This document shows positions 1 to 7,856 of a DNA stretch of 35,917 bases, one piece after another. Both the position numbers and the translations under genes were made by a program. The stretch is from Muribaculaceae bacterium. GTDB lineage: Bacteria > Bacteroidota > Bacteroidia > Bacteroidales > Muribaculaceae. The notes beneath the pieces were generated by a model. That model was given only the letters and a program-made list of their open reading frames with translations, did not search any database and was not told the DNA's origin. Where the stretch lies: assembly GCA_022509065.1 (NCBI GenBank), contig JAFLTY010000024.1, forward strand, positions 1-35,917. Reading direction: 5' to 3'. Each line of letters begins with the position of its first letter. Position 1 is the first letter of the stretch.

Positions 1-2
1 AA

Positions 3-551
3 GCGAAGAAAAACGGAATCACACGCACTGAAGCCGCCGAAATTATTACCCATATCGCTTTCTATGCCGGGTGGCCGAAAGCGTGGGCAGCATTCCGGCT
101 TGCCAAAGAGGTCTGGAAAGATGATACGTCAGGTGAGGATGCGCGTGCTGAACATCAACGAAAAATGATTTTTCCTATCGGCGACCCTAACCCCTATGCA
201 CAGTATTTTACCGGCAACTCTTACCTCGCTCCAATATCTACAGAACAGATAACGTGCTTTAACGTAACCTTTGAACCGACTGTCCGCAATAACTGGCATA
301 TCCATAAGGCCGATAAGGGTGGTGGTCAGGTTTTGGTGGGTATAGCTGGGCGAGGTTGGTATCAAGAGGAAGGCAAACCCGCTGTTGAAATCCTCCCGGG
401 TACCGTAATCCATATCCCGGCAAACGTAAAGCACTGGCACGGAGCGCAGAAAGAAGGATGGTTCTCGCATCTCGCTTTTGAAATCGAAGGTGAAAACACA
501 TCGAATGTTTGGCTCGAACCCGTTTCAAATGAAGATTATAATGCCCTTTAG
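3..551 (+). CDS. Carboxymuconolactone decarboxylase-cupin fusion protein, 5' partial
   Basis: The reading frame is open from the window edge to the stop at 551, so the ATG at 165 is internal and the true start lies upstream. The first ~45 visible residues look like the last helices of a carboxymuconolactone decarboxylase/AhpD-like domain (HIAFYAGWPKAWAAF). From about visible residue 60 a cupin follows: WHIHKADKGGGQVLVG carries the paired-His metal motif and the later PANVKHWHGA carries the closing His. CMD-cupin fusions are common in Bacteroidota and are annotated as small oxidoreductase or decarboxylase-like proteins; the substrate is not predictable here. Cytosolic, with no signal visible in the retained part. 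Confidence is high for the domains and low for the function. Confidence 0.85.
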   Translation, partial: AKKNGITRTEAAEIITHIAFYAGWPKAWAAFRLAKEVWKDDTSGEDARAEHQRKMIFPIGDPNPYAQYFTGNSYLAPISTEQITCFNVTFEPTVRNNWHIHKADKGGGQVLVGIAGRGWYQEEGKPAVEILPGTVIHIPANVKHWHGAQKEGWFSHLAFEIEGENTSNVWLEPVSNEDYNAL

Positions 552-590
552 GCGCATTGATATCGGATAGAAGACCACTCTCATATATTC

Positions 591-626
591 AAAAGAACGC
601 CTTTCGGCGAACTTTATACTTCGACT
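591..626 (+). terminator. Possible terminator of the CMD-cupin gene
   Basis: A short hairpin sits about 40 bases after the stop codon: CGCC (598-601) pairs with GGCG (606-609) around a TTTC loop, with an outer AAG/CTT pair. The following sequence is T-rich but has no clean T-run, so intrinsic termination is only plausible. Confidence 0.3.
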
Positions 627-631
627 TGTTG

Positions 632-724
632 TTTTAACTACAAAGCACAAGATAGCGTATAATTTTTTAAAAACATAGCGCTTATCGCTAAAATTTTTAA
701 GTTTACGCGTGTTTTGTAGTTAAC
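632..724. repeat. Long imperfect palindrome between CMD-cupin and thioredoxin genes
   Basis: The outer arms match almost perfectly: AACTACAAAGCAC near 636-648 against GTGTTTTGTAGTT near 709-721 (one mismatch). Inside them are a GCGTA/TACGC pair, AT-rich complementary arms, and a central AGCG-CTTAT-CGCT hairpin around 677-688. The whole 93-base element can fold into one long interrupted hairpin. It could be a termination or processing structure, a palindromic repeat element, or an operator; the right arm lies directly upstream of the thioredoxin gene. No transposase is nearby. Confidence 0.6.
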
Positions 725-754
725 ACATATCTAACCTTTTATTTGTTTTATACT

Positions 755-1048
755 ATGACTTACAAAGATGTTATCACAAGCTCGGAAGTTGTTTTGGTAG
801 AATTTTATGCATCGTGGTGCCCTCACTGCCAAAGAATGATGCCAGTAGTGGCTCAGATAAAAGAGTTACTCGCCGGCAAGGTTAATATCTATCAATTTGA
901 TATTGATGAAAATGCCGATTTGGCACAAAAAGAAGGTGCCGACTCTGTGCCTACCTTTATAATCTATAAAAACGGCAAGGAACAGTGGCGTCAAAGCGGC
1001 GAGATGGATGGTCAGGTATTACTGACAAAAATAGAGTCTTATATTTAA
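755..1048 (+). CDS. Thioredoxin family protein
   Basis: A single thioredoxin fold of about 97 residues. The active site is WCPHC near residue 22, preceded by the typical VEFYASW strand, and the cis-Pro region is SVPTF. A CPHC centre, rather than CGPC, suggests a more oxidising or disulfide-exchanging thioredoxin. The frame also opens at a TTG at 743, but the ATG at 755 gives the usual short N-terminus and is preferred. There is no signal peptide, so the protein appears cytosolic. The gene lies 19 bases upstream of a VKOR protein, so the two probably act together: VKOR-type enzymes pass electrons from thioredoxin-like partners to quinone. In many relatives the thioredoxin domain is fused to VKOR; here it is a separate gene. 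Confidence 0.88.
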   Translation: MTYKDVITSSEVVLVEFYASWCPHCQRMMPVVAQIKELLAGKVNIYQFDIDENADLAQKEGADSVPTFIIYKNGKEQWRQSGEMDGQVLLTKIESYI

Positions 1049-1067
1049 TCCCGTTGGCTATTTCACT

Positions 1068-2078
1068 ATGGCTCGCGTCGACCATACTCTTGTCACCGAC
1101 CTTTTGACGGTGCTTAAAGTACCGTTTACTGCCGACTACACCGAACAGCGTTTTGAAACTATGCCTTTCAAGACGTTGTTCGGAGTAACACAGCTCTTGA
1201 AAGATTATGGTATAGAGAGTAATGGATATGAGATCACGGATAAGAGTTCGATACTCTCAATAAAGACGCCGTTCATAGCACAAACCGATGGCGGTTTAGT
1301 TATAGTCACCGGGATCGCTCAGGGCACAGTTAATTACCTTACTCAAGGGAAACCCGAGACGATGCCTGAGAATGAATTTGTAGACGTAGTCACCGGAGTA
1401 GTACTGACTTTCATTGTCTCAGACAATGCTCGGGAACCCGACTACACCAAACATTGGCGTACTCAGTTTATAATACAAGCAAAACACGTAATACTGTGGA
1501 TTTTGGCTGCAGCTTTAACAGGATATTTGCTTATAACAAACGGCACATGGCGTTTTCTCTCTGTGTGGGGACTGCTGGCAGTGGACTCATTCGGGTTATG
1601 GCTCACATATATGCTCGTTCAAAAATCACTAAAAATCAAGAACCCTACTGCGGACAAAGTTTGCGGTGTACTGCAAAGCGGAGGCTGCGACTCTATACTC
1701 AAGACTGATGCATCATCGTTCTTTGGAATTTTTAGTTGGAGTGAAGTTGGGTTTACTTACTTCGGAGTCAGTTTGCTTGTTACTTTGATAGCACCGGCCG
1801 CTATCCATTGGCTGTCCATAATCAATATCTGCTGCTTGCCATTCACCGTCTGGAGCATCTGGTATCAGAAATTCCGCGCCAAACACTGGTGCACGCTTTG
1901 CGTCTGTGTCCAAGCCTCACTGTGGATTCAGTTCTTCTGTTATCTCGCGGGTAGATGGCAAAGTCCTGTTTTTCCTCTCGATGCAGGTTTCTTCGCTCTG
2001 GGTGCAACATTTGTTTTCGTTCTGTTGGCATTAAACAAAGTCCTTCCGCACTTCTCAAATGATAACGACCAAGAATAG
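1068..2078 (+). CDS. VKOR family membrane oxidoreductase with N-terminal C39-like domain
   Basis: 336 residues. The first ~115 resemble a peptidase C39-like domain (LLTVLKVPFTADYTEQ..., then TPFIAQTDGGLVIVTGI), but the catalytic Cys of the first motif and the His of the usual GH-F-VV motif are absent, so this part is probably non-proteolytic. From ~140 on there are several membrane segments and the VKOR core: a first Cys pair within VCGVLQSGGCDSIL, the FFGIFSWSEVGFTYFG segment, and the quinone-side CTLC motif near residue 275. VKOR enzymes make disulfides by passing electrons to quinone. The gene sits between a thioredoxin gene and a small Ser/Thr-rich ORF. C39-like/VKOR proteins in Bacteroidota are often found near exported peptides; that link is inference here, since no ABC exporter is in view. 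Confidence 0.88.
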   Translation: MARVDHTLVTDLLTVLKVPFTADYTEQRFETMPFKTLFGVTQLLKDYGIESNGYEITDKSSILSIKTPFIAQTDGGLVIVTGIAQGTVNYLTQGKPETMPENEFVDVVTGVVLTFIVSDNAREPDYTKHWRTQFIIQAKHVILWILAAALTGYLLITNGTWRFLSVWGLLAVDSFGLWLTYMLVQKSLKIKNPTADKVCGVLQSGGCDSILKTDASSFFGIFSWSEVGFTYFGVSLLVTLIAPAAIHWLSIINICCLPFTVWSIWYQKFRAKHWCTLCVCVQASLWIQFFCYLAGRWQSPVFPLDAGFFALGATFVFVLLALNKVLPHFSNDNDQE

Positions 2079-2085
2079 CACAGCT

Positions 2086-2271
2086 ATGGAAACACCAGTT
2101 AAAACATCTCAATCGACAACCAACAGTACTGTAAGCACAAGCTTCTCAACTGATGGCTTTCCAGGGGCACATCTCCTGACTTCACTTGACTTAAACAACA
2201 TAAGATTAAATCCGAACCACACGGTTCTGACTCCAGAATATCTCGAACAAATAAAGGCCAAACCACAATAG
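2086..2271 (+). CDS. Small Ser/Thr-rich protein of unknown function
   Basis: About 61 residues from the ATG at 2086, seven bases after the VKOR stop; an earlier in-frame ATG at 2059 would overlap the VKOR end and add nine residues. The N-terminal half is rich in Ser and Thr, followed by FPGAHLL, LDLNNIRLNPN and a C-terminal LTPEYLEQIKAKPQ. There is no cysteine, so it is not itself a disulfide-bonded peptide, and there is no signal peptide. The tight coupling suggests a role linked to the Trx/VKOR pair. The last ~30 residues loosely recall leader segments of double-glycine peptides, but no GG is present. No family is recognised, and a chance ORF remains possible. Confidence 0.5.
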   Translation: METPVKTSQSTTNSTVSTSFSTDGFPGAHLLTSLDLNNIRLNPNHTVLTPEYLEQIKAKPQ

Positions 2272-2370
2272 TCTACAATATTCCAACGGAATTGTTAGAC
2301 CTTTGAGGATTGAACACGGGTACTGAAATGGTAGTGTATTAGAGAAGAATGCAATTATTGGGAATGCTTG

Positions 2371-2401
2371 TTGGCTATTTTATCAAATAGCCTTAAATTT
2401 G
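2371..2401 (+). promoter_or_regulatory. Bacteroidota-type promoter for the small membrane protein
   Basis: TTG at 2371-2373, a 20-base spacer and TAAATTTG at 2394-2401 match the TTTG/TAnnTTTG signature. The spacer contains a perfect 8-bp dyad, GGCTATTT-TATC-AAATAGCC (2373-2392), which could be an operator or the end of an upstream transcript. Initiation would fall near 2408, which excludes the TTG start at 2368 and supports the ATG at 2452. Confidence 0.6.
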
Positions 2402-2451
2402 CCTTGTCAATTGATAATCGTCCGTTCAATATCGAATCAATCAAAAAAGAT

Positions 2452-2700
2452 ATGGCAATCAGTGATGTAAAGACATTCCTAAAAAAGTTGTCGTTCCGCA
2501 CCGGTATTATAATATTGGGATTCTGTATATTATGCTATATCATATCGTTTGCTCAAATGGCGTTTCCATACAGCGCCTCCTTAAAAGGCGCTTTATGGGT
2601 CGTTTTCTTTGGTTTGGCAAAAACATTCCAGTATGTCGGGCTTATAATTATTGGGACAGAGGGCATTAAGCGGATTAAAAAATGGTGGCAGCGTTCATAA
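2452..2700 (+). CDS. Small two-helix membrane protein, conserved hypothetical
   Basis: 82 residues from the ATG at 2452. A basic N-terminal stretch (VKTFLKKLSFRTG) precedes two hydrophobic helices, roughly residues 17-38 and 45-68, ending in a strongly basic tail (RIKKWWQR). It is an inner-membrane protein with both ends predicted cytosolic by the positive-inside rule. I recognise the sequence type as a recurring small Bacteroidales membrane protein without a known function. It has its own promoter and converges on sbcC, whose stop is only 21 bases away. Confidence 0.7.
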   Translation: MAISDVKTFLKKLSFRTGIIILGFCILCYIISFAQMAFPYSASLKGALWVVFFGLAKTFQYVGLIIIGTEGIKRIKKWWQRS

Positions 2701-2721
2701 CCCAAGCACAATTTATTCTTT

Positions 2722-5700
2722 TTAATCGACTCTTAATGATGTGGAAGGTGATGTAACTATGATAGTGCTATAGGAAGAATTGCCCTCCTGCTCGACGCGA
2801 ATCTGAACTGGAATCCGTTCTCGCAATTCTTCAATATGACTAATTATGCCTACATGACGGCCGGTTCTTTTGTGAAGAGCTCGCAAAGTTTCTATAGCAT
2901 TCTGCAGCGGTTCGCCGCTTAACGTTCCGAAGCCTTCATCGATAAAGAGGGTATCAAGACCCAACCGGACACCTATGTCACTCAAAGCCAGTGCAAGTGA
3001 CAACGAAACCAGGAATGTTTCACCTCCTGAAAGCGTGGAAGCAGCGCGTGTCGTTCCTCCCTGATAAGCGTCGTCGACCAGGATGGCAAACGATCCGGGA
3101 GTGTTTCGCAATCGATACCGACCCGAAAGCGTATTCATATAATGGTTAGCGGAGTGTATAAGACTTTCTAACACATAACTTTGTGCAATCTTTCGGAAAA
3201 GACTCCCGTCGGCGCTACCCACATACCGGTCAAGCACAACCCATTTATCGTAATCTTCTTTTTTACTATCTGCATCTTTCTTCAGTTCGTGAACCTCAGC
3301 CTTATTACGTTCATCTTCAGACAAATCGCGATTGAGAGCGCCAATATGTTCACTTATGGTTTTGCGTTCATTACCCAGAAGTTCCAATCGATTATCTATA
3401 AACTCAGGGGTCTCGTTTTCATCAAATGTAGGACATTTAAGAGCATGTTCGTTCAATCGCTGCCGAGCCTCGTTGAGCGACTCGTTAGCTCTGACAAGTT
3501 CCTCGCGGATATTCCGTATTTCATCTGCAATTGATGTTATAGTCTCAGATGAAATTCCGATGAGTTCCTCCAACCGACTCCGATTGAAATCAACATTCTG
3601 GGTAAGGAATTCAGATAGCGCCTCTTCTTTCTCTTTTTTGCGCACGGCAGCCTCTTCCAGTCCTTTCAAGGTAAATTTTAAATTGGAAATCAGGTTATTG
3701 CCAAAACGGTCTATTTCATTGACCGATACCGGTATGATTTGTGTGTTGGAGAGGTTCCAATCAGCCATGTAATCTATAATAATCTTGCGATCGGACAATG
3801 CCCGTTTGTATATTTCATCATGATAACTGAGCTCTTTTTGCAACTGGTCTCTTAAAGTCATGTTTTTATGATAAAGAGTGACAGCTTCGTTCAGCTCTTC
3901 GATGAAACTTTCGATATTCGCTCGCCAGTCTATATTCCACGCACTTTGGACAAAACTGTCAACTTCGGTAGCATCCTTTTCATTTTCTGCAGACAGGTCA
4001 AGTATAGTTTGGTGTGTACCTTCAATTAATGTTTTCCGACGCGCTATTTCCTCCTTTAATTTTCGAAGATCATCCTTTCGAGTGTCTTGTTGAGTACGTT
4101 CGGACACAAGCAATGTTTGTTTTTGTTTCAGAATCTTTTCTTTACTTTCCCCATTCTTAATCGATTCTGTCAACACATCCATCTCATTTCTCCCTCTCAC
4201 AGACAACTCTGAAAGCTCTGAAAGGACGTTGTCGGAGAGTTCGCCGATATTATAAACATTGAGTCGTTTCACCAACATACTGTGTTTGGAATCTATATTC
4301 GCCTGTTCCAAAGCAATTCTTTTTTCCTCAGTGGCGACCAGCTCGGTTCTGGCGTTATAGTCTGACTGCGCCAGGTTATATGCATCCTTGATACTTTCCA
4401 AATTCGTCTTTGCTTCTTGCCAACTTGTTTGGTGTGATGCTATCAAGGCATCCAACTCATCTTCCGATTCAAAGACATGCTGAATCTTTTGGCGACATAC
4501 GGGGCAGTCATCACCTAAATGCAAACGCTGCCGCATAGTCTTTGCAAACGTATCCACAGTGTCTTTACCGGCTTCGTAAACTGCCTTACATTTCGCCTCT
4601 TCGATGACAGCCCGGTCAACCTGAGCTTTCATCCTATCTACATCAAGGCGTTTTGCGTCAAGTGATTTTTTTAGTTCGGTTACTTCAGATTGCAAACGAG
4701 CCAAAGCAGCTGATTTTTCCATAAAGCTTTCGACCTCCTGCATTACCAATTGTAACTCAGTTAAATGAGCCGTGAGACCGTCTTTTTCGGATCTTAATTT
4801 ATCAAGGTTATATGACTCTAACTCAGCCTCAAGACTTGAGATTTCTTTCTCCATTTGGTCGATGTCACGGTTTTTCTTGTCAATGTTTGCCGTGTCGGTT
4901 GTAACCTTGGCTTGAAGGACGTTGAAATCTTCACTTTCTTTTTCTATTAAGTCACGCTTCTCCGCAATAATCTTGCGACGATCCATTATATATTTGAGAT
5001 GCAAAATGATAGCGGAGGAATTCTCGATAGTAACATTGCGAGGTTCTATGTTAGCAAAGTATTCAGTCAATCGTGCAAGTTCATTGGAGATTTTATCCAA
5101 TTGACTTCTTTCGTAAGCTATACCTCCCTCAAACTGGTCAAACTCTTTTCTAAGCGCATTTATATTGGTTGTCAAAGAGGAGATTGTTTGTTCTTGATCT
5201 TTGACTTCTTGAAGCCAACGACGTGGATCGGCGGTAAGGGTCCAATCTCTTTCAAGTTTTTGTTTCAGCAAATAATCATCATTTTCGGTTTTTGCTCGGA
5301 TTAATTGCAACCGTGTTATTGCATCAGAAAGAGTTTTTTCGAGATTGCTCTTGGTAGATAACCATTCTCGTTTGGTCTGAAGTTTCTTTTGTTCTTTCTC
5401 TTTTTCTTTATCTTCCTTTTGAAGTTCAGCCAACCGCTCATTAATCATAATGCGCTCTTCGTCTGACAACAAACGTATGCCTTCAATTAACGATAGTGCT
5501 TCTTTCCATCGCGTATTTCTGTCGGCACAAATTTCATGAATACGACGACCAATACGGGAATAAATATCAGTGCCCGTGATACGCTCTAAAATTGTAGCTT
5601 TATCGTTGTCCTTACTGTTAAGAAACTTGGAAAACTCACCCTGGGCAAGCATACAAGTCCGGCAGAACTGAGTAAAATCTAACCCTACAGCTTGACTCAT

Positions 5701-6141
5701 CTCGGCTTGTATATCCCCTACCCGAGTCAGTTCTACATTTTCACCGACACGTTTTAATGACCACTTGCGAGGTTGCAATGACCCAGTAGGCTTGTTATGA
5801 GAACGCCGAACCTCCCATCGCGCTTCATAGTCACACTCGTTGTTGCCTGTAAATGTTAAAGTCACATACCCTTCACCTGTATTTCGTCGTAATATCTGCC
5901 TGGGATTATCTATGCGAAGGTCGCCATCTGCTTCATTATTTCCTTCAGAAAGATTGTTTTTAAAACGCGGAGTATTGTCATAAAGAGCCAGACAAATAGC
6001 ATCCAATATTGTCGATTTCCCAGCTCCAGTCTTACCGGTAATGAGAAAAACATCACTCTCTGCCAATGACCCGTTGGCGAAATCTATTTCTGCGTCCTGA
6101 ATAGAGGCTATATTATGCAGTATGAGTTTTTTAAGTTTCAT
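2722..6141 (-). CDS. sbcC: Exonuclease subunit SbcC (Rad50-like ATPase)
   Basis: 1139 residues, a full-length SMC-like ATPase. Walker A GKTGAGKST is at residues 36-44; long heptad-rich coiled-coil arms flank the zinc hook CPVC near residue 545. The C-terminal ABC lobe has the signature STLSGGETFLVSLSLALA and Walker B LDTLFIDEGFGTL, followed by the switch His in HVGIISH. Rad50-type ATPases bind DNA ends and hairpins and drive the Mre11-type nuclease. It overlaps the end of sbcD by 11 bases on the same strand, which implies translational coupling and one SbcCD complex. SbcCD cleaves long palindromes, of which the window holds at least one (632-724). No truncation is seen. Confidence 0.97.
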   Translation of the reverse strand: MKLKKLILHNIASIQDAEIDFANGSLAESDVFLITGKTGAGKSTILDAICLALYDNTPRFKNNLSEGNNEADGDLRIDNPRQILRRNTGEGYVTLTFTGNNECDYEARWEVRRSHNKPTGSLQPRKWSLKRVGENVELTRVGDIQAEMSQAVGLDFTQFCRTCMLAQGEFSKFLNSKDNDKATILERITGTDIYSRIGRRIHEICADRNTRWKEALSLIEGIRLLSDEERIMINERLAELQKEDKEKEKEQKKLQTKREWLSTKSNLEKTLSDAITRLQLIRAKTENDDYLLKQKLERDWTLTADPRRWLQEVKDQEQTISSLTTNINALRKEFDQFEGGIAYERSQLDKISNELARLTEYFANIEPRNVTIENSSAIILHLKYIMDRRKIIAEKRDLIEKESEDFNVLQAKVTTDTANIDKKNRDIDQMEKEISSLEAELESYNLDKLRSEKDGLTAHLTELQLVMQEVESFMEKSAALARLQSEVTELKKSLDAKRLDVDRMKAQVDRAVIEEAKCKAVYEAGKDTVDTFAKTMRQRLHLGDDCPVCRQKIQHVFESEDELDALIASHQTSWQEAKTNLESIKDAYNLAQSDYNARTELVATEEKRIALEQANIDSKHSMLVKRLNVYNIGELSDNVLSELSELSVRGRNEMDVLTESIKNGESKEKILKQKQTLLVSERTQQDTRKDDLRKLKEEIARRKTLIEGTHQTILDLSAENEKDATEVDSFVQSAWNIDWRANIESFIEELNEAVTLYHKNMTLRDQLQKELSYHDEIYKRALSDRKIIIDYMADWNLSNTQIIPVSVNEIDRFGNNLISNLKFTLKGLEEAAVRKKEKEEALSEFLTQNVDFNRSRLEELIGISSETITSIADEIRNIREELVRANESLNEARQRLNEHALKCPTFDENETPEFIDNRLELLGNERKTISEHIGALNRDLSEDERNKAEVHELKKDADSKKEDYDKWVVLDRYVGSADGSLFRKIAQSYVLESLIHSANHYMNTLSGRYRLRNTPGSFAILVDDAYQGGTTRAASTLSGGETFLVSLSLALALSDIGVRLGLDTLFIDEGFGTLSGEPLQNAIETLRALHKRTGRHVGIISHIEELRERIPVQIRVEQEGNSSYSTIIVTSPSTSLRVD

Positions 6142-7294
6142 CTCCTTGGTTTAATTGATTTACCGCTTCACGAAACATAGATGCTATCTCTTGAGTAAAT
6201 GTTCCACCTTTCTGTTCGATATAACGCTGAACAAGATCAATAGGGTCGAGTTCTTTAAACTCACTGACCGTCATAGATTTCAGTTCTCCGGTTTGATCGC
6301 GTCGACGATGGTCGTTGATTAGACAGAAACGGCATTTCTTGGTTGAGACTATTTGACGAGCCTCGTCAACTGCGCCGTTAGGCAAATAATTTTCAACCTC
6401 TACATTGAGTCTTATATAGGCCTCTTTATCGTCGGGAAAATCTTTTAACAAAGCTTTAGCATGATTCCAGTCAGTAAAACCTTCCAAAGGAAGATTTATA
6501 AGGGGACGCTTGTTTTCAATCTTTATCTTTCTTACCTTCGGAGCGTCGCCATGTGAGTTCGTCTCGACAATGCTTACCGAATGTTCGTACGTTTCGTCAA
6601 AACTCACCGCCAAAGGTGTACCGCAATATCGCACGTTATGCCTCCCGGTATGCACGAATTGTTCATGATGAATATGCCCTAAGGCAAGATAATCGTAGCC
6701 CTCACCGAGTTGTGAAACCTCTATTCCTTCGATACCTCCCACTACAGTACTATCAGAGCGATCGTGTTCGGTGAAATCTGCACCACGCACAGTCGTGTGA
6801 GCCATCATGATGACTGGAATACCTTTTTTATTTATTGACGCCACTCGCTCCAAAACACTTTGAAAGAAATCACCCTGCAGATACCGTTCGTTGACATACG
6901 GTAAAGCAATAACATATCCTTTGCCGTTAACATCGATTATATGCTCTTCGATTTTTTCCTGATGCAAAGTGCCTATAGTCTCAACTCCCATGAGGCTCCA
7001 TGGGGTACTGAAAATTTCATGTCGGACACCGCTGTCGTGATTACCTGCAGTTACTATCATTTTCATGTCCGGATGAGCCTTTCGTAGTGACAAAATAGCA
7101 TCTACGAACATTTTCTGCACAGACGCCGATGGTTGGGAAACATGAAATACATCACCACATAACAGAAATGCATCCGGTTTTTCCGTTGCAACTATATCTG
7201 TTATTTGATTAAGCATGTCGAGCTGCTCTTCTTTCCGGTCATACCCATAGAGTTGATGTCCAAGATGCCAATCGCTTGTATGTAATATTTTCAT
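6131..7294 (-). CDS. sbcD: Exonuclease subunit SbcD (Mre11-like nuclease)
   Basis: 387 residues starting MKILHTSDWHLGH, the first phosphoesterase motif (DxH). The further metal-binding motifs are present in order: LLCGDVFH, TAGNHDSG, MMAHTT and GHIHHEQF. Together they supply the two-manganese centre of calcineurin-like nucleases. The C-terminal part is the capping/SbcC-contact region. SbcD provides the endo- and exonuclease activity of SbcCD for hairpin and DNA-end processing. It is the first gene of a two-gene minus-strand operon. A TAAATTTG element read on the minus strand (7306-7299) sits almost on the start codon without a clear upstream element, so the promoter is unresolved. Confidence 0.97.
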   Translation of the reverse strand: MKILHTSDWHLGHQLYGYDRKEEQLDMLNQITDIVATEKPDAFLLCGDVFHVSQPSASVQKMFVDAILSLRKAHPDMKMIVTAGNHDSGVRHEIFSTPWSLMGVETIGTLHQEKIEEHIIDVNGKGYVIALPYVNERYLQGDFFQSVLERVASINKKGIPVIMMAHTTVRGADFTEHDRSDSTVVGGIEGIEVSQLGEGYDYLALGHIHHEQFVHTGRHNVRYCGTPLAVSFDETYEHSVSIVETNSHGDAPKVRKIKIENKRPLINLPLEGFTDWNHAKALLKDFPDDKEAYIRLNVEVENYLPNGAVDEARQIVSTKKCRFCLINDHRRRDQTGELKSMTVSEFKELDPIDLVQRYIEQKGGTFTQEIASMFREAVNQLNQGDET

Positions 7295-7454
7295 GCATCA
7301 AATTTACAAAAAAAATTCCTTTTAAGAAGGTCAGACATGAGCCTAAGAATTTGTAAAATCTTCAGGATTTATTGTTAAATATTATATATAATACTTAATA
7401 TTATTAAATTTGATATTATAAATGCAAATATGCGTTAAAACGTATTAACACATA
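7295..7454. other. AT-rich intergenic stretch upstream of sbcD
   Basis: Non-coding divergent spacer between sbcD on the minus strand and the candidate RNA on the plus strand. It is very AT-rich around 7370-7430. A lone TAAATTTG at 7405-7412 lacks a correctly spaced upstream element. No open frame of note was seen on either strand. Confidence 0.5.
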
Positions 7455-7486
7455 TTTGGAATTCAATCAAAACAGGCCTAAATTTG
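7455..7486 (+). promoter_or_regulatory. Bacteroidota-type promoter with no protein gene behind it
   Basis: TTTG at 7455-7458, a 20-base spacer and TAAATTTG at 7479-7486 fit the consensus well. Transcription should start near 7493. The next credible protein gene starts at 7857, behind a terminator (7738-7760) and its own promoter, so this promoter most likely drives an RNA. Confidence 0.65.
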
Positions 7487-7492
7487 CTGAAG

Positions 7493-7761
7493 ATTCGACA
7501 CTAATAAAAGCCTTGACTTAGACCTGCGGATTACTACTTTTAGCAAAAGTTTCTTTCCACATACATCTATATCTCATCCAAGCAAGGCATTTTTAACATA
7601 GGCCGATTCGTCGTGAGGCGCATAGCCGGTGTTGAGTGTCGATTATATAAGTAAGTATGATATAATCTCTACGCTTTAACATGTCAGACGAAAGACTCGT
7701 TTGAAGTTAAAAATGCCAAAATTCGGAGAGGAGCCTGCGAAGGTAAATCTTCGATTTTTTG
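7493..7761 (+). ncRNA. Candidate structured non-coding RNA, ~270 nt
   Basis: Bounded by a consensus promoter (7455-7486) and an intrinsic terminator (7738-7760), with no sizeable ORF between them. It contains a perfect 12-bp inverted repeat, GGCATTTTTAAC (7586-7597) against GTTAAAAATGCC (7706-7717), closing a ~108-nt domain. A second dyad is TCGACACT (7495-7502) against AGTGTCGA (7635-7642), and there is a small hairpin ACTTTT-AGC-AAAAGT upstream of the 12-bp arm. The size range and single closing stem are compatible with a regulatory RNA such as a divergent 6S-type RNA, but I do not recognise a family. The boundaries are inferred. Confidence 0.5.
7738..7761 (+). terminator. Intrinsic terminator of the candidate RNA
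   Basis: CGAAG (7738-7742) pairs with CTTCG (7749-7753) around a GTAAAT loop, followed by A and six T (7755-7760). The T-run doubles as part of the -33 element of the next promoter. Confidence 0.65.
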
Positions 7762-7788
7762 CTTTATCATGCAAAATATTTATCTTTG
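7758..7788 (+). promoter_or_regulatory. Promoter of the DUF1573/DXS-like/MltF-like gene run
   Basis: TTTG at 7758-7761, a 19-base spacer and TATCTTTG at 7781-7788; initiation is expected near 7795, giving a leader of ~60 bases. A dyad TTTTGC/GCAAAA (7757-7762 and 7771-7776) overlaps the upstream element and spacer and could be an operator. Confidence 0.7.
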
Positions 7789-7856
7789 TGGACAACATAA
7801 TACAAGGCTTTCTTGTTAAATAAAATCAGAGATATTCACGACAACACAAAAGAGAT

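Noticed and set aside
165-551. Complete cupin gene starting at the ATG at 165
   Set aside because: The frame is open upstream to the window edge and codes for recognisable CMD helices, so this ATG is internal.
2368-2700. Small membrane protein starting at TTG 2368
   Set aside because: The promoter elements at 2371-2401 overlap that start, and the ATG at 2452 gives the usual N-terminus.
7299-7306. TAAATTTG on the minus strand as the sbcD promoter
   Set aside because: There is no matching upstream element, and transcription would begin almost at the start codon.
7405-7412. TAAATTTG as a plus-strand promoter
   Set aside because: No TTTG or TTG lies 19-21 bases upstream; the nearest TTG is about 30 bases away, and a better match lies at 7455-7486.
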